From positions 1,426,001 to 1,490,000 of the forward strand of contig NC_135356.1 of NCBI RefSeq assembly GCF_051622035.1: a stretch of 64,000 nt of DNA, given 5' to 3'. Below, piece by piece: positions 22,427 to 32,350 of this stretch; the first letter of the stretch is position 1; every line of letters begins with the position of its first letter. The translations under genes were made by a program, and so were the position numbers. The DNA is from Arctopsyche grandis. Taxonomy: Eukaryota > Arthropoda > Insecta > Trichoptera > Hydropsychidae. Under the pieces are notes generated by a model. That model saw nothing but the letters and a program-made list of their open reading frames with translations. It was not told where the DNA came from and did no database searches.

Positions 22427-22719
22427 TGTTAATCCCACTTCTGACACCAGTGAAGAGTATTCAGAGGTTAGTGGAGTCAGGTCGAGGTACAAGAAAACAC
22501 GCAGGCAGGTTCCAAGTCTTTATTATTGCTCGTCAGGTGGAGGCCATGGTCCGGATGCCACCGTTCGAGAGCGCACCATATTTATATCCTAGAGCGCTCA
22601 GCGCATACACGTTGGTCGAGGAATCCAGCGCTGCCATTGGCCGCAACGCCCGACTCCTCCATTGGTTGACGTCACCATAACGTCATCGGTCTACGGGCGT
22701 CTCTCTTAATAACTTTACA
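22427..22719 (-). repeat. 3' LTR of Gypsy element (293 bp)
   Basis: Runs TGTTAATCCCAC ... CTTTACA on the plus strand, with TG...CA ends in either orientation. It matches the right LTR except for a roughly 295-bp block present only there. On the minus strand it is preceded by a purine tract AAGAAGGGAGT (22720-22732), the expected polypurine tract. Confidence 0.85.
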
Positions 22720-22866
22720 CAACTCCCTTCTTAAGAGAGATCGTCCCGATCGACCCATTAATTATACAACAATTATAAAACAGTTACATCGGTTTGAGCC
22801 GTCGAATTCTCTGCGTATCCTATAAACTACGTCATTCATTTTGGTCACTATGGTGTACGGTCCTTC

Positions 22867-24474
22867 TCACAGCGATTGCAGCTTTGGTGAAAGCCCTGGA
22901 GTCTTGGCAGGATTGTACAGCCGGACTCGGTCACCTGTCTCGTAAGCCGGTTCGGATCTGCGGACATCGTATCGCGTCTTCATCCGGCTGTTCTGCATCC
23001 GGAGGTGGGCTCTGGCGAACCGATGTACGTTGGCCATGTCTTCGGTCAACTTTGTGGTATATCGGTGTGGATCCTGAGGTTCGCTGTCTGCTGGAGGGCA
23101 CCCATATAATAGGTCCGCTGGCATGCGCAATTCCCGTCCGTACATCATGGCTGCTGGTGATGCTCCGGTCGCATCGTGTTGGGCCGCTCTATAGGCCATG
23201 AGGAAGTGCGGAACCAGCGTGTCCCAGTCGTCCTGTTCCTCGTTGACGAACTTCGTCAAGTGCGCCCGTATGGTTCGGTTGAGTCGCTCCACCAATCCAT
23301 CGGACTGAGGTCGGTACGGTGTTGTTCTTGTTTTGTGGACGCCCAGCCGGTCCAGTGCCTGACGGAACAACTTTGACTCTTTTGAAGTTTCGTCCCTGGT
23401 CAGAGTGCAGCTCGTTCGGGACGCCTAGTCGCGTGAACACTTGTTCGACTAGGGCGTCTGCTACGGTCTCCGCCTCCTGGTTCGGTAGTGGAATCACTTC
23501 CGGCCACTTCGTGAAGTAGTCCATAGCCACCAGTATGTAGCGGTTTCCTCGTTCGGTGGCCGGAAGTGGGCCCAGAATGTCGACTGCCATTCGTTGTAGT
23601 GGCGTCCCCGAAAGGTATGGTTGGAGTGCCCCGCGATTTCTTCGGTGTGGTCCGTTATGGGCCCCGCATTGTGCACATCCTTCGCACCACTGGGTGACGT
23701 CGATTCGACACGTCGGCCAGTAGTATTTTTGGCGCACGTTTCGGTACGTCTTGTTGATACCGAAGTGCCCCCCCGTGGGTGCGTTGTGCATTTCCCACAT
23801 GATTTCGGGTATCTTCTCGGTCCCGCGGTATTCTCCCGCGGTATTCTCCCATCTCCGGTACAGTTTACCGCCTTCCACCTCCAATGCGGCCCATTGGGTC
23901 CACAGGATTTTTAGTTCCTGCTCTTCAGTTTTCCAAGGTGGTCTCGTTCCGGCGTTTTTCCACTCGATGATTTTGTCATCTCGTTTGGCGGGATCCCCAC
24001 GAGTGCTTTTCGTGCTTCCGATTCTGTGGGTTCTACTGGTTCCGTTCGGGCCAAGTTGTTATCCCGATCGGTTGTCACTGCGCGTGAGCATTTGGAGCAC
24101 TCTTCCGTACACGGCCTTCGCAATAGTGCGTCCGCGTTCCCGTGATTTATCCCCGGTCGATGAATGATGGTCACGTTGTACTGGCCCAGAATTTCCAGCC
24201 ACCTCGCCAACTGGCCCACCGGTCTTTTGAAGTTCTTCAGCCACGTTAACGCTGAGTGATCGGTTCGTAACGTGAACTTCGAACCCAATAGGTAGTGGTG
24301 GAAGTGTTGAATGGCTTTAATTGCCATCAATAGTTCTTTTCTGGTCACGCAATAGTTTTGTTCGGGTTTATTCATTGTCCGACTGAAATACCCGATCACT
24401 TTCTCCACTCCCCCTTGAACTTGAGACAAAACTGCGCCAATGCTATGTTGACTGGCGTCGGTGTTTCGGCACAA
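22867..24474 (-). pseudogene. Gypsy pol remnant: RNase H and integrase
   Basis: 24474-23911 is RNase H (TDASQHSIGAVLSQ, TRKELLMAIKAIQHFHHYLL, RTDHSALTWLKNF). 23884-23370 is integrase with an HHCC finger (H-N-A-P-T-G-G-H ... C-x2-C), first catalytic Asp in MAVDILGPLP and second in ELHSDQGRNF. 23370-22867 continues in another frame with the catalytic Glu in PQSDGLVERLNRT and a C-terminal domain (GDRVRLYNP). A frameshift near 23375 separates the last two parts, and stops occur between RNase H and integrase. Non-functional. Confidence 0.85.
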
Positions 24475-25508
24475 CCGGCTAATGTGGCCCGTTTGTCCAC
24501 AGTTCCAGCACGTTGGAGTAAGCTGGTCGCGCTGTCTGGTCCGATGACACCCAACGTGGGGGTCCAGGTGGTCTGAACGCTCCCGCGTCGGGACGTACTG
24601 CTCTCGATGTTGGTTGTGCCAATCTTCGCCATCATCTTCGCTTCGAAGATGATGGCTTGAAGTTTTGCATCGGCTCTAGTTATCACGTCCGCTGTAATTG
24701 GGGTGATCCGGAGCGTGCCAAGTTTGGCCCGTAAACTGGGGTACGTGAAGGAGTTTGCCGCTATGCACACGATCATGCGTTCGACTGCTTCGGCGTTCGT
24801 GTGGACGCCTTCCAGCATGTCTTGGCAGAGGGCTCGTATCGTATCCACGTGTTTTGCGGCCTGTTCTTCTGTACTCCATCTTCTCTGCTCCGCAGCCGCA
24901 AAGCATGCAATCGGCTTGCCCTGTCGTTTGAAGCGTGCCAGCTCTTCCGTCAATTCATCGTAACTCAGCGTCGATGGCAGCTGACTGGCGAAAATGGCGG
25001 CCGCTCCTCGAAGTTGGCAGCACAGTCGGTCTTCCAGGTTCGTCGTCTCCCGGTTCAGCCGTGCATCAAAATTGGAATGGTTGAAAAAGTCCTTCCACCG
25101 TTTCGTACCGTCGAACGTGGTGTAGTCGTACCGGTGGGAATATTGCCGCGACCCGTACGTATCTCACTGTGTGGTCCTCATGTCCTCAAAACAAACCTCT
25201 GATCTTTTCGGAGGCTCTGGATGTACGTCGGCTTTCGGCTGCGTTGGTGTCGCAGACTTCTCCCAGGACTGCAAGAAGGTGGCGAAAGTGTTTTGCAGGG
25301 ACCGGACCTGCTCTTGGCAGCTCAGCACTTCCTGGCTTAGATCCTTATAGCTCAGTTCCCGTGTCCTCGGCTCCCGGCTCCTCGACTCCTGGCTCCTCGG
25401 CTCCTCCCGTCTCCGTCCTCCGTGGCTCTGTTCTCGATCCGGCTCCATGTTTTCCGGCAGCGCTGAAGATCTCGAAGCCATGCCTTTGTTGCTCCTTGTC
25501 CCAACCAT
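24396..25508 (-). pseudogene. Gypsy gag remnant
   Basis: 25508-25164 is an Arg/Glu-rich N-terminus with a helical stretch (LSQEVLSCQEQVRSLQNTFA). 24953-24396 has the capsid C-terminal region (VERMIVCIAANSFTYPSLRA). In a neighbouring frame a CCHC zinc knuckle CWNCGQTGHISRLC lies at about 24510-24470 and runs straight into RNase H. The first ATG straddles the LTR end and primer-binding site, so true initiation is probably internal. Confidence 0.75.
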
Positions 25509-26096
25509 GTTAATCCCACTTCTGACACCAGTGAAGAGTATTCAGAGGTAAGTGGAGTCAGGTCGAGGTACAAGAAAACACGCAGGCAGGTTCCAAGTCT
25601 TTATTGCTGCTCGTCAGGTGGAGGCCATAGTCCGAATGCCACCGTTCGAGAGCGCACCATATTTATATCCTAGAGCGCTCAGCGCATACACGTTGGTCGA
25701 AGTTAGTCATTGGTCGAGGAGGTGTGCGTGCATTCGCACGGCATATTTCAGGTATTATTTCCTAACGCATGCGCGCTTTATGTGTTCATGCGTTGTTGTT
25801 TATTTTGTACTTGGTTATGTACAGTGTGGTTTTTTTTATTAGAACAGTGATGTGCGGTTGTTCTTGTGCGATATTCGTGAACAACCGTCTCGTTCTCCGA
25901 CGAAAGGGTCTCTTAGACTGTATTCGTTGGGGGGGGTGGTGGCCTTATGTTGAGGGCTTTAAGGGTCAAATTCCTTGACCTTTAAAGCGGGCTTAGAAAT
26001 TGGTCGAGGAGTCCGGCACTGCCATTGGCCGCAATGCCCGACTCCTCCATTTGTTGACGTCATGGGTCTACGGGCGTTTCTCTTAATAACTTTACA
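25508..26096 (-). repeat. 5' LTR of Gypsy element (589 bp)
   Basis: Same termini as the 293-bp copy, but with an extra block (about 25705-26000) bounded by two TTGGTCGAGGA repeats where the short copy has one. On the inner side the primer-binding site TGGTTGGGACAAGGAGC adjoins directly. Confidence 0.8.
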
Positions 26097-26099
26097 CCA

Positions 26100-26215
26100 T
26101 TTATTATTATTATTATTATTTATGATTGTTATTAATATTATTATTATTAATATAATTATTTATTACTAATATTATTAATTATTACTATTATTATTATTTA
26201 TTATTTATTATTAGC
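26100..26215. repeat. (TTA)n microsatellite
   Basis: Imperfect TTA/ATT trinucleotide run directly beside the LTR end. Confidence 0.95.
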
Positions 26216-26739
26216 AGAATACCCATCCGCACTCTGTTCACGGCTGCTGTGAATATTCAGAGCACAATTTTATACGTTTGCAAGAAAAGGCGATCTTACT
26301 AAAATCGTTCGAGTCGGAGTTGAAGTCGAAGCAGCCTAAGATAAAAGTGTCAGAGTCAGTAAATTTTGAAGCGACTCCACAACCCTAGTAATGATGGTAT
26401 GTATGTATTTAAGTTTGAGCATAGGTGTCGCCTTACGGGCTACCTATGGTCGAAGTCAATATATAATATGCAGATAAATAAATATGTATATAGAAACATT
26501 TTTGGTTTCAATATTATGAAAATATATTAAAATACTGTATCGAAAATAAATAAATAATTGTACTGTAAAATAAATAAATAAATGTACGTATATTGTTAGT
26601 CTAAATGAGAGGGTGTGAAACTTGGATGATAAACGTTATGTAGATTATCCATATGAGTACGAAACTTTTAAAAAAATAAGCTAGATAGAGATGATTTGAA
26701 AGACTTTCATTCGGCAGCAACTAAATGAATAATTTTCTG

Positions 26740-27210
26740 CAATGATAACCTCAATTTGAAACTTCGGCAAAGAATGGTTAGGTGTGTATGTTTGGTCGGT
26801 GCTTTTATACGGAGTTGAATCATGGACCCTTAACATTAGTACCATGAACCGGCTAGAGGCGTTCAAAATGTGGATGCATCGTAGAATATTACGGATTCCA
26901 TAGACCAACATGGTCAGAAATGAAAATGTGCTCCAAAGAGCAGGAGTGCATAGACAGTTGCTGACTGATATCAAGGTCCGAAAGGTGTCATATCTGGGGC
27001 ATGTACTTAGAGGCGAAATGTACGGTTTACTGCACCTAATCATAAAATAAAAAATAGAGGGTGGGAAGAAGTGTGGATAGAAGACAGATCTCCTGGCTCC
27101 GGAAAATACGAGTCTGGACAGAGATTAGAGCAGTCGAGGCACTGTTTAGAGCTGCTCAGGATAGGGACACATACTCACAGGTGGTAGTCAACGTCGGGGG
27201 GACCTGACAT
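26740..27210 (+). pseudogene. RTE LINE C-terminal fragment, decayed
   Basis: Reading past stops gives YGVESWTLNIS, NRLEAFKMWMHRRILRIP, VRKVSYLGHVLRGE and KIEGGKKC. This is the same C-terminal region as in the LINEs at 4.4 kb and 62 kb. Several stops and frameshifts make it the oldest of the three RTE copies. The minus-strand frame 26681-27043 is its shadow. Confidence 0.75.
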
Positions 27211-27294
27211 GACACTAAAAGAAGATAAAAAGTCACTAAAAATTGACATGTAACCCAATTTATTTTATTATTGGTAATGAAATAGGTATAACCA

Positions 27295-27675
27295 GCAGAA
27301 TAGACTAGTGGTTAGCATATATGTTTTGAACATAGTGGTCACGGGTTCAAATCCCATTGGTTTCTGCTGGCCAGACCTTGGATTTGTGACTCCAGGTCGA
27401 TCGTTTCCTATCAAAATTTGCCAATTTATCTGACTGTCATTGAAACGGTTCCAAAAAATTGGCATACTTACCCATTTTCTCGCAAAATCTCGAATTTCGC
27501 TGAATTGTATAAAATGCTGCAAATTTACAAATTTGACCATAGATGTCTCCGTAGATATCGATTGATTTATGTACTTTGTATAATACTGATAATATTTGTA
27601 CCAAATGTAAAATGTTTCTGGCCAGGAAGGCGCATTGGGGTTAACTGTTAGGCCTTCCCGGTATAAATTAAAGAA
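27295..27675 (+). mobile_element. tRNA-derived SINE
   Basis: A 73-nt tRNA-like head (27295-27367) has matching ends GCAGAA/TTTCTGC, a box A-like TAGACTAGTGGTTAGC, a loop TTTTGAA and box B GGGTTCAAATCCC. The loop and D region resemble tRNA-Gln(TTG), but the D-stem is lost, so it is not a working tRNA. The body has CTATCAAAATTTGCCAATTT and the 3' hairpin GCCAGGAAGGC ... GCCTTCCCGG, then an A-rich tail. Related copies are at 521-600, 44130-44500, 60150-60420 and 63225-63510. Confidence 0.8.
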
Positions 27676-27679
27676 AAAG

Positions 27680-29155
27680 GAAGTAAATTCATAGTGTATG
27701 TGTATGAATTTCATAAACAAACAAATCAATAGAATAAAAATAAAGTATGAGTCGGAGGAAACATATTTTGCCAAAACACATCAAAATATGTGCAATTCGA
27801 CGATTTTATTTATAATCTAATTTAAATTCTTGATTTTTATAAAGAAATTGTTGAATTTCAATTTATTAGTGAATTTACTACAGTAAAGTTGGACACTACA
27901 TAGTTGATGCATACTGTAAAACTATTAATTAAAAAAAATAATAAAAAGGAGTTGGAGTCAGATGATTCTTATGATTGTATGATTCTTACGACTCCGACTC
28001 CACAGCCCTGGCTATTTGATAATAATAATAAAATAAAAAAATCTATATTGTAAAGTGGTCAATAGTTTAGAATTTTTTACACTTACATACTGTAGAAACC
28101 TTAATTTTGTTGCTGTTCCTTTCTTCGATATATACATATATTGAATGAATGCCGTATTCATCATCGGTATGAGAAAGATATTTTCTATGTTGGTGTGCTC
28201 GTATTTTTTTAAAAATCAACCGTTAAAATAAGCATGCTGGACTCTTTTCGTGGGTGTAAAAAAGAGGCGATTTTATAGATGTTTGGCGGCTCCTACCTCC
28301 TATGAAAAATAACTAATCAAAAAAATAAAACCACAGAAACATGCCTATGGTGGATATCCATAGCATATTAAAAAATAATTTCTCTAGTGCCATAATTGAG
28401 AATGTGGGAAGTGTAACACGTTTGTATGGACAAGGCGCTGGTGTCCAGCCCTCGTAAACATGGAAATAAAAAAAACAACACAAAGTTGTTGAAATAAGTG
28501 GAGATTTATTTCTGCTACAATAAATTTCTATACTACATCATTTGTATTTGATACAATTTTAAGAATGTCTACATGCAATATATAAACTTGACAATATAAG
28601 CGCTATGGCACAACAGAACAAAATTTACACACATGGAAACTTCTAGAAATGAAAATCCATAAATGTCTTAAAAGCGCATCAGTCATTTTGAATTTTCACT
28701 CGGAAAGGTATTACATTCATGTGTATATTGATAATTTCACATATATGTTTGAGAAATGTATCAGTTTAAATAAGCATGTTTTCTTTTACAACACAGATAT
28801 TTTAAGATACGATAAATCTCATTTTTGGTAAATGCTTACAACCATTAAATTCAGTCACATAGAAAATATAGGACGATATTTTATTAAAATATATTATACA
28901 TATATACCTACATATATCGGGTCCATCTGCAATAAAGGTGTATATATAAAAAATATATAATTTTTAAGTAAATTCAAAATTCTTATTTTTGTAGTGAAAT
29001 CCAACTATTTTTCAGTATTTTTAAGGTTAACTCTTCGGACATTTTCATCAACCATCTGATGGCGGTTTGTTGGAATTCATAATCACTCTGCATACAGGCC
29101 CGGCCCGAGGGTATTAGATATAAATATATAGTCTCGTTCATCAATTGACAGCAAA
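27680..29155. other. No gene seen
   Basis: AT-rich with short dispersed pieces: AAGGTTT...CAATATA related to 12290-12360 at about 28090-28150, and an A-rich block near 28460. The minus-strand frame 27268-27774 lies over the SINE and is not a gene. Confidence 0.4.
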
Positions 29156-29163
29156 CATATATG

Positions 29164-30068
29164 CAGTGGCGGCTCGTCCATACGCACTGCGGTACTGCAG
29201 CACCCCCAAGGAAATTGGGAAAAATTTAATATTATTACATACATAAATGTATGTATATTATATGAAAATATCAATATTATTTAAGCGTGTATTAAGCTCG
29301 CCCGCACACCGATACATCCAATAATGATCATACATCGCAGTACTAATATCAGAAAGTGAGGCATCGTTTATGATTTTGTGCAGTACGGTTTTCGATGGAA
29401 TATGCCGAGTGGGTGAAGGAGGGGCGCGGGGGCAGCTAGAAGCTTGGTCCGTACTGCACTTCCAACAGTGCTATACACATTTCTTGTTGCGTTCGTGTGC
29501 GCTCGACACGCTCCTCACTTTTCTTCATTTCTTCTGCACCTTTTGTCTTTCCTTCTACACCTCTTACACTTTCTACCTTTCTACACGTCACTTTAAGTAT
29601 TTAAGTTGGTATCAAAATCAAGAGAAGCTGAGCCAATGTTTTCAAGAACTTAAATATTCTTCCGAAAATACTGATAAAACAATAACATATTCTACCAATT
29701 TACTGAATACAATTAATGATATATTAATATTTTTAAAACTTATTTTTGCAAATAAAACTTATTCAAATTCTGCTTACAACTTCAACTACCTCTGAGCCAG
29801 AACGGTGTTTTTCATCAATAAATAAAATAAAGACATACATATATAAGAAACACAATGGTTCAGGAAAGATTGACGGCTTTGTATATGCTGTCAATTGAAA
29901 AAAAATGATTATGAACATTGAAAAATTTAACGAAAAGGTGATAGACCTTTTAAATTCAAGGAAAAAAGACCGATCATTTTGATGTTAATAGTAAAATATA
30001 ATCCAAATAAACATTTTTTTTTTATTTTTCGCAGCACCCCCAGATATTTTATCCACGAGCCGCCACTG
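29164..30068 (+). mobile_element. Deleted hAT element with perfect 8-bp duplication
   Basis: The ends CAGTGGCGGCTCGT and ACGAGCCGCCACTG are perfect inverted repeats. CATATATG flanks both sides (29156-29163 and 30069-30076). Inside, about 29770-29990, is the C-terminal dimerisation region of a hAT transposase (TTSTTSEPERCFSSINKIKT, then after a frameshift NTMVQERLTALYMLSIEKK), as in ZMYM-type transposases. Most of the transposase is deleted. Confidence 0.88.
29370..29990 (+). pseudogene. hAT transposase C-terminal remnant
   Basis: The open part 29370-29795 contains YQNQEKLSQCFQELKYSS. It then shifts frame into the dimerisation block with ERCFSSINKIKTYI and RLTALYMLSIE. Dead by frameshift and 5' deletion. 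Confidence 0.65.
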
Positions 30069-30420
30069 CATATATGTACATTTTACATTACATAAATCAA
30101 AAGAACTGCATCAATGTAACGCGTTCATTCTGCATAGGTAATACATAAAAACAATAAAAACAAAATGCACCTATGAGGTGTATAAATCATACAAGTAGAC
30201 GAACTTCAAGTAATAATAAGCAAATTCGCTGCAAACCTATGTATGTATGTTTGCTACAAACTAAAGAAAACGTTAGCACAAATTGACCATTTAAAGCAAA
30301 CACTTACACATTGCACACACGTGTAGAGCTATGCATTTTATAAGCATTAAATTTCATAAATAAACGAACAAGCTGGCAACTTACTAAATATAATAGAAGT
30401 AGTGAAATTACCCAGCTCTG

Positions 30421-31094
30421 TATCGGACATAATGCAAAATTGCAATGCAAGTGACATTTTATTTGATTGCACGTCATTGCCTAGTGTCTATGATTTGATC
30501 ATTGGACTGTTTATGATCACGTAAAGGTATTTAATACGAACTTTTTGCCTATTTAACCCTTTGAGTGCTGACGTCTTTTCCGTTGAAACCCCACCATTTT
30601 GAAAATTTCGCCAACATTTCCAACTAGAATTATTTAGAAATCCGATAGAAAGCAGGTGTAAAAAGTGTAGCTTATCCAAACAAACACTAGATATCTACCG
30701 GCGAGGATTTTGAGTTTTGTAAACGTGTCTTTAGACTCTCTAATATATCTTGCAACAATATAAAATAAACAAAATAATGCATTTTTCCAAAACTAGTTGC
30801 ATCTTCTTCATTGTTGTTTAAATGTAATGCTCACAATCTAAAATACTAAGCAGATAGGGATTTCCATCGAGAAATTTTGCTATGTTTATAAATTCAGAAA
30901 TTCCGGTGTAAACCAGTCTTTATAAACATTGACATATTCAATGCATTTTTTTTTCAATGCTACCTGGAAAAGCTTAGCGGATAGTATTCTTGTTTACTTT
31001 GTACATGCACAAAATAGAACGCCTATCGGCGTTTTTCAGGTATATGAACTTGTTGGCAAAACGCCGATCAGCAAGCCAACATTTAAAGGGTTAA
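30421..31094 (+). mobile_element. piggyBac-like MITE at TTAA
   Basis: The element proper is 30557-31090, flanked by TTAA on both sides (30553-30556, 31091-31094). Ends are CCCTTTGAGTGCTGACGTC and, inverted, CCCTTTAAATGTTGGC. The TTAA target and CCCTTT start are piggyBac traits. It has no transposase. Sequence upstream, 30421-30552, is shared with 11737-11866. Confidence 0.8.
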
Positions 31095-31375
31095 TATAAG
31101 CCGCAATCAAAGATAGCAATATGCCGCAAAGTTACTTTTTGAATAATTTGACATTTACACTACAATTTTGGTCTGAACAGAACTAGGAATGTATGCATGT
31201 ATTATACAAACATATGCTAGTATAATATAATATTTGATAAAATGGATATAATAAATGAATTTTTGTCAATTCTGCAGCGGTGACTAGAGCTCCATCAATC
31301 ACAAATATAATATCAACGCACAGGTTATGCAAATGCACATGCATACATATACGAATGTGTTAAAACGTGGTTGAA
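31095..31375. other. 3' flank of PDP gene
   Basis: Holds the presumed 3' UTR of the minus-strand gene. I do not see a clear AATAAA on the minus strand in the first 200 bases. Confidence 0.4.
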
Positions 31376-32350
31376 TTACTCGTCATCGTCCTCGGGTTGC
31401 TCCTGATTGAAATAGACAATGGTTATGGTTATGTCGTCGCGGTACTTGCGAGCAAACTGCGAGGGCAATTTCAAAAATCGCGACAGGTTCAAATTTCGCT
31501 CGCCCACGGTCTCGTTGATACCTCCGAGAGCGTGTCTCAGGAGATGCGTGGCTCCGTTACTATCGTCCGGCCTCGCCTGCCTTTCTATAGCCATCTGATC
31601 GAGCGTCTCCAACAAACTCCATATCTGGGGTTTCAGATTTACGAACTTCTTGGGCTCGACCGTCGACGTCAAGTGGTGGCCGACCAGGCTTACGACTTCC
31701 GTCGGTGTCACCATGTCCCAAAGGCCGTCCGAAGCGAGGATCAGAAACTTGTCCTTGTTTGTTAGACGGTGGTGTTGTATGTCGGGCTTCGCCGACAGGT
31801 ACGGTGGGGTCTGATAGTGCGACGAGACTTCGAAGTCGGAACAAAGCTCCTGCAGGGTCTTCCTCGAAAATTTGTACTGGTAGTCGCCGATAGACCTCAG
31901 AGGTGCCAGTGTGCCGAGCAGTCTCCGGTTCCTTATGACGGATTCTCTCTCATTCGGCGGATGGTCGCCGATAATCTTCTCCACCTCTTCGGCGTTATCC
32001 GCGTTGTGCTCGTACACCAATTTGATGGCTTCCCACTCGTCTTCTTCGTTCAGGGAACCCAGAACTGCACCAGAGTCGCCAACGTTGGCCACGTACAGGT
32101 CAAGTCCGTTGATGTACGCCACGCATGTTACGCATCCTGACATTCCAACCGACAATAGTTTCTGATGTAGATCTTTGTTTTTGTCGTGCCTCGTCGCAAG
32201 TATCTCGGTCGATATGTCATCGTCCAGTTGTAGAAACGCCGTTTCCAAGGCTGCCTCGACGGAGTCCTCCTCGTTAGCCAAGATTAGCTTCTTGAGATAG
32301 TTTTTGAAACTGTTGTCGAATACGGGCTGCAAATCATCAGTGAATTTCAC
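31376..32350 (-). CDS. Pdp: PDP last exon (main catalytic part)
   Basis: 325-codon terminal exon opening with VKFTDDLQPVF after the acceptor TTTTTTCAG, so the first codon is an internal valine and not a start. It carries most of the PP2C fold and the stop. Confidence 0.93.
   Translation of the reverse strand: MKFTDDLQPVFDNSFKNYLKKLILANEEDSVEAALETAFLQLDDDISTEILATRHDKNKDLHQKLLSVGMSGCVTCVAYINGLDLYVANVGDSGAVLGSLNEEDEWEAIKLVYEHNADNAEEVEKIIGDHPPNERESVIRNRRLLGTLAPLRSIGDYQYKFSRKTLQELCSDFEVSSHYQTPPYLSAKPDIQHHRLTNKDKFLILASDGLWDMVTPTEVVSLVGHHLTSTVEPKKFVNLKPQIWSLLETLDQMAIERQARPDDSNGATHLLRHALGGINETVGERNLNLSRFLKLPSQFARKYRDDITITIVYFNQEQPEDDDE

Larger units (their letters stand above)
22427..26096 (-). mobile_element. 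Ty3/Gypsy LTR retrotransposon, internally deleted
   Basis: Two LTRs (25508-26096 as 5', 22427-22719 as 3') enclose 2.8 kb of internal DNA. Next to the 5' LTR is a primer-binding site starting TGG; next to the 3' LTR is a purine tract. Order on the minus strand: gag, zinc knuckle, RNase H, integrase zinc finger, integrase core. Protease and the reverse transcriptase palm are missing. No target duplication can be judged, because the 3' LTR is followed by more internal sequence. Base composition is clearly GC-richer than the surroundings, as expected for a recent arrival. Confidence 0.88.

Noticed and set aside
21662..22680. Long open frames of 176-303 residues rich in His-Thr, Arg-Thr or Cys-Val
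   Set aside because: They are translations of the GT/GC microsatellite in several frames and both strands; the 303-residue frame only continues by chance into the LTR.
22794..25513. Several plus-strand open frames of 70-140 residues
   Set aside because: Antisense shadows of the Gypsy gag and pol remnants in GC-rich DNA.
27295..27367. Functional tRNA-Gln gene
   Set aside because: The D-stem does not pair, extra bases precede the 3' acceptor strand, and SINE body sequence follows directly.
27268..27774. 168-residue minus-strand open frame
   Set aside because: Lies over a SINE in antisense; no domain.
31367..32165. Plus-strand open frames opposite the PDP exon
   Set aside because: Antisense of a strongly supported coding exon.
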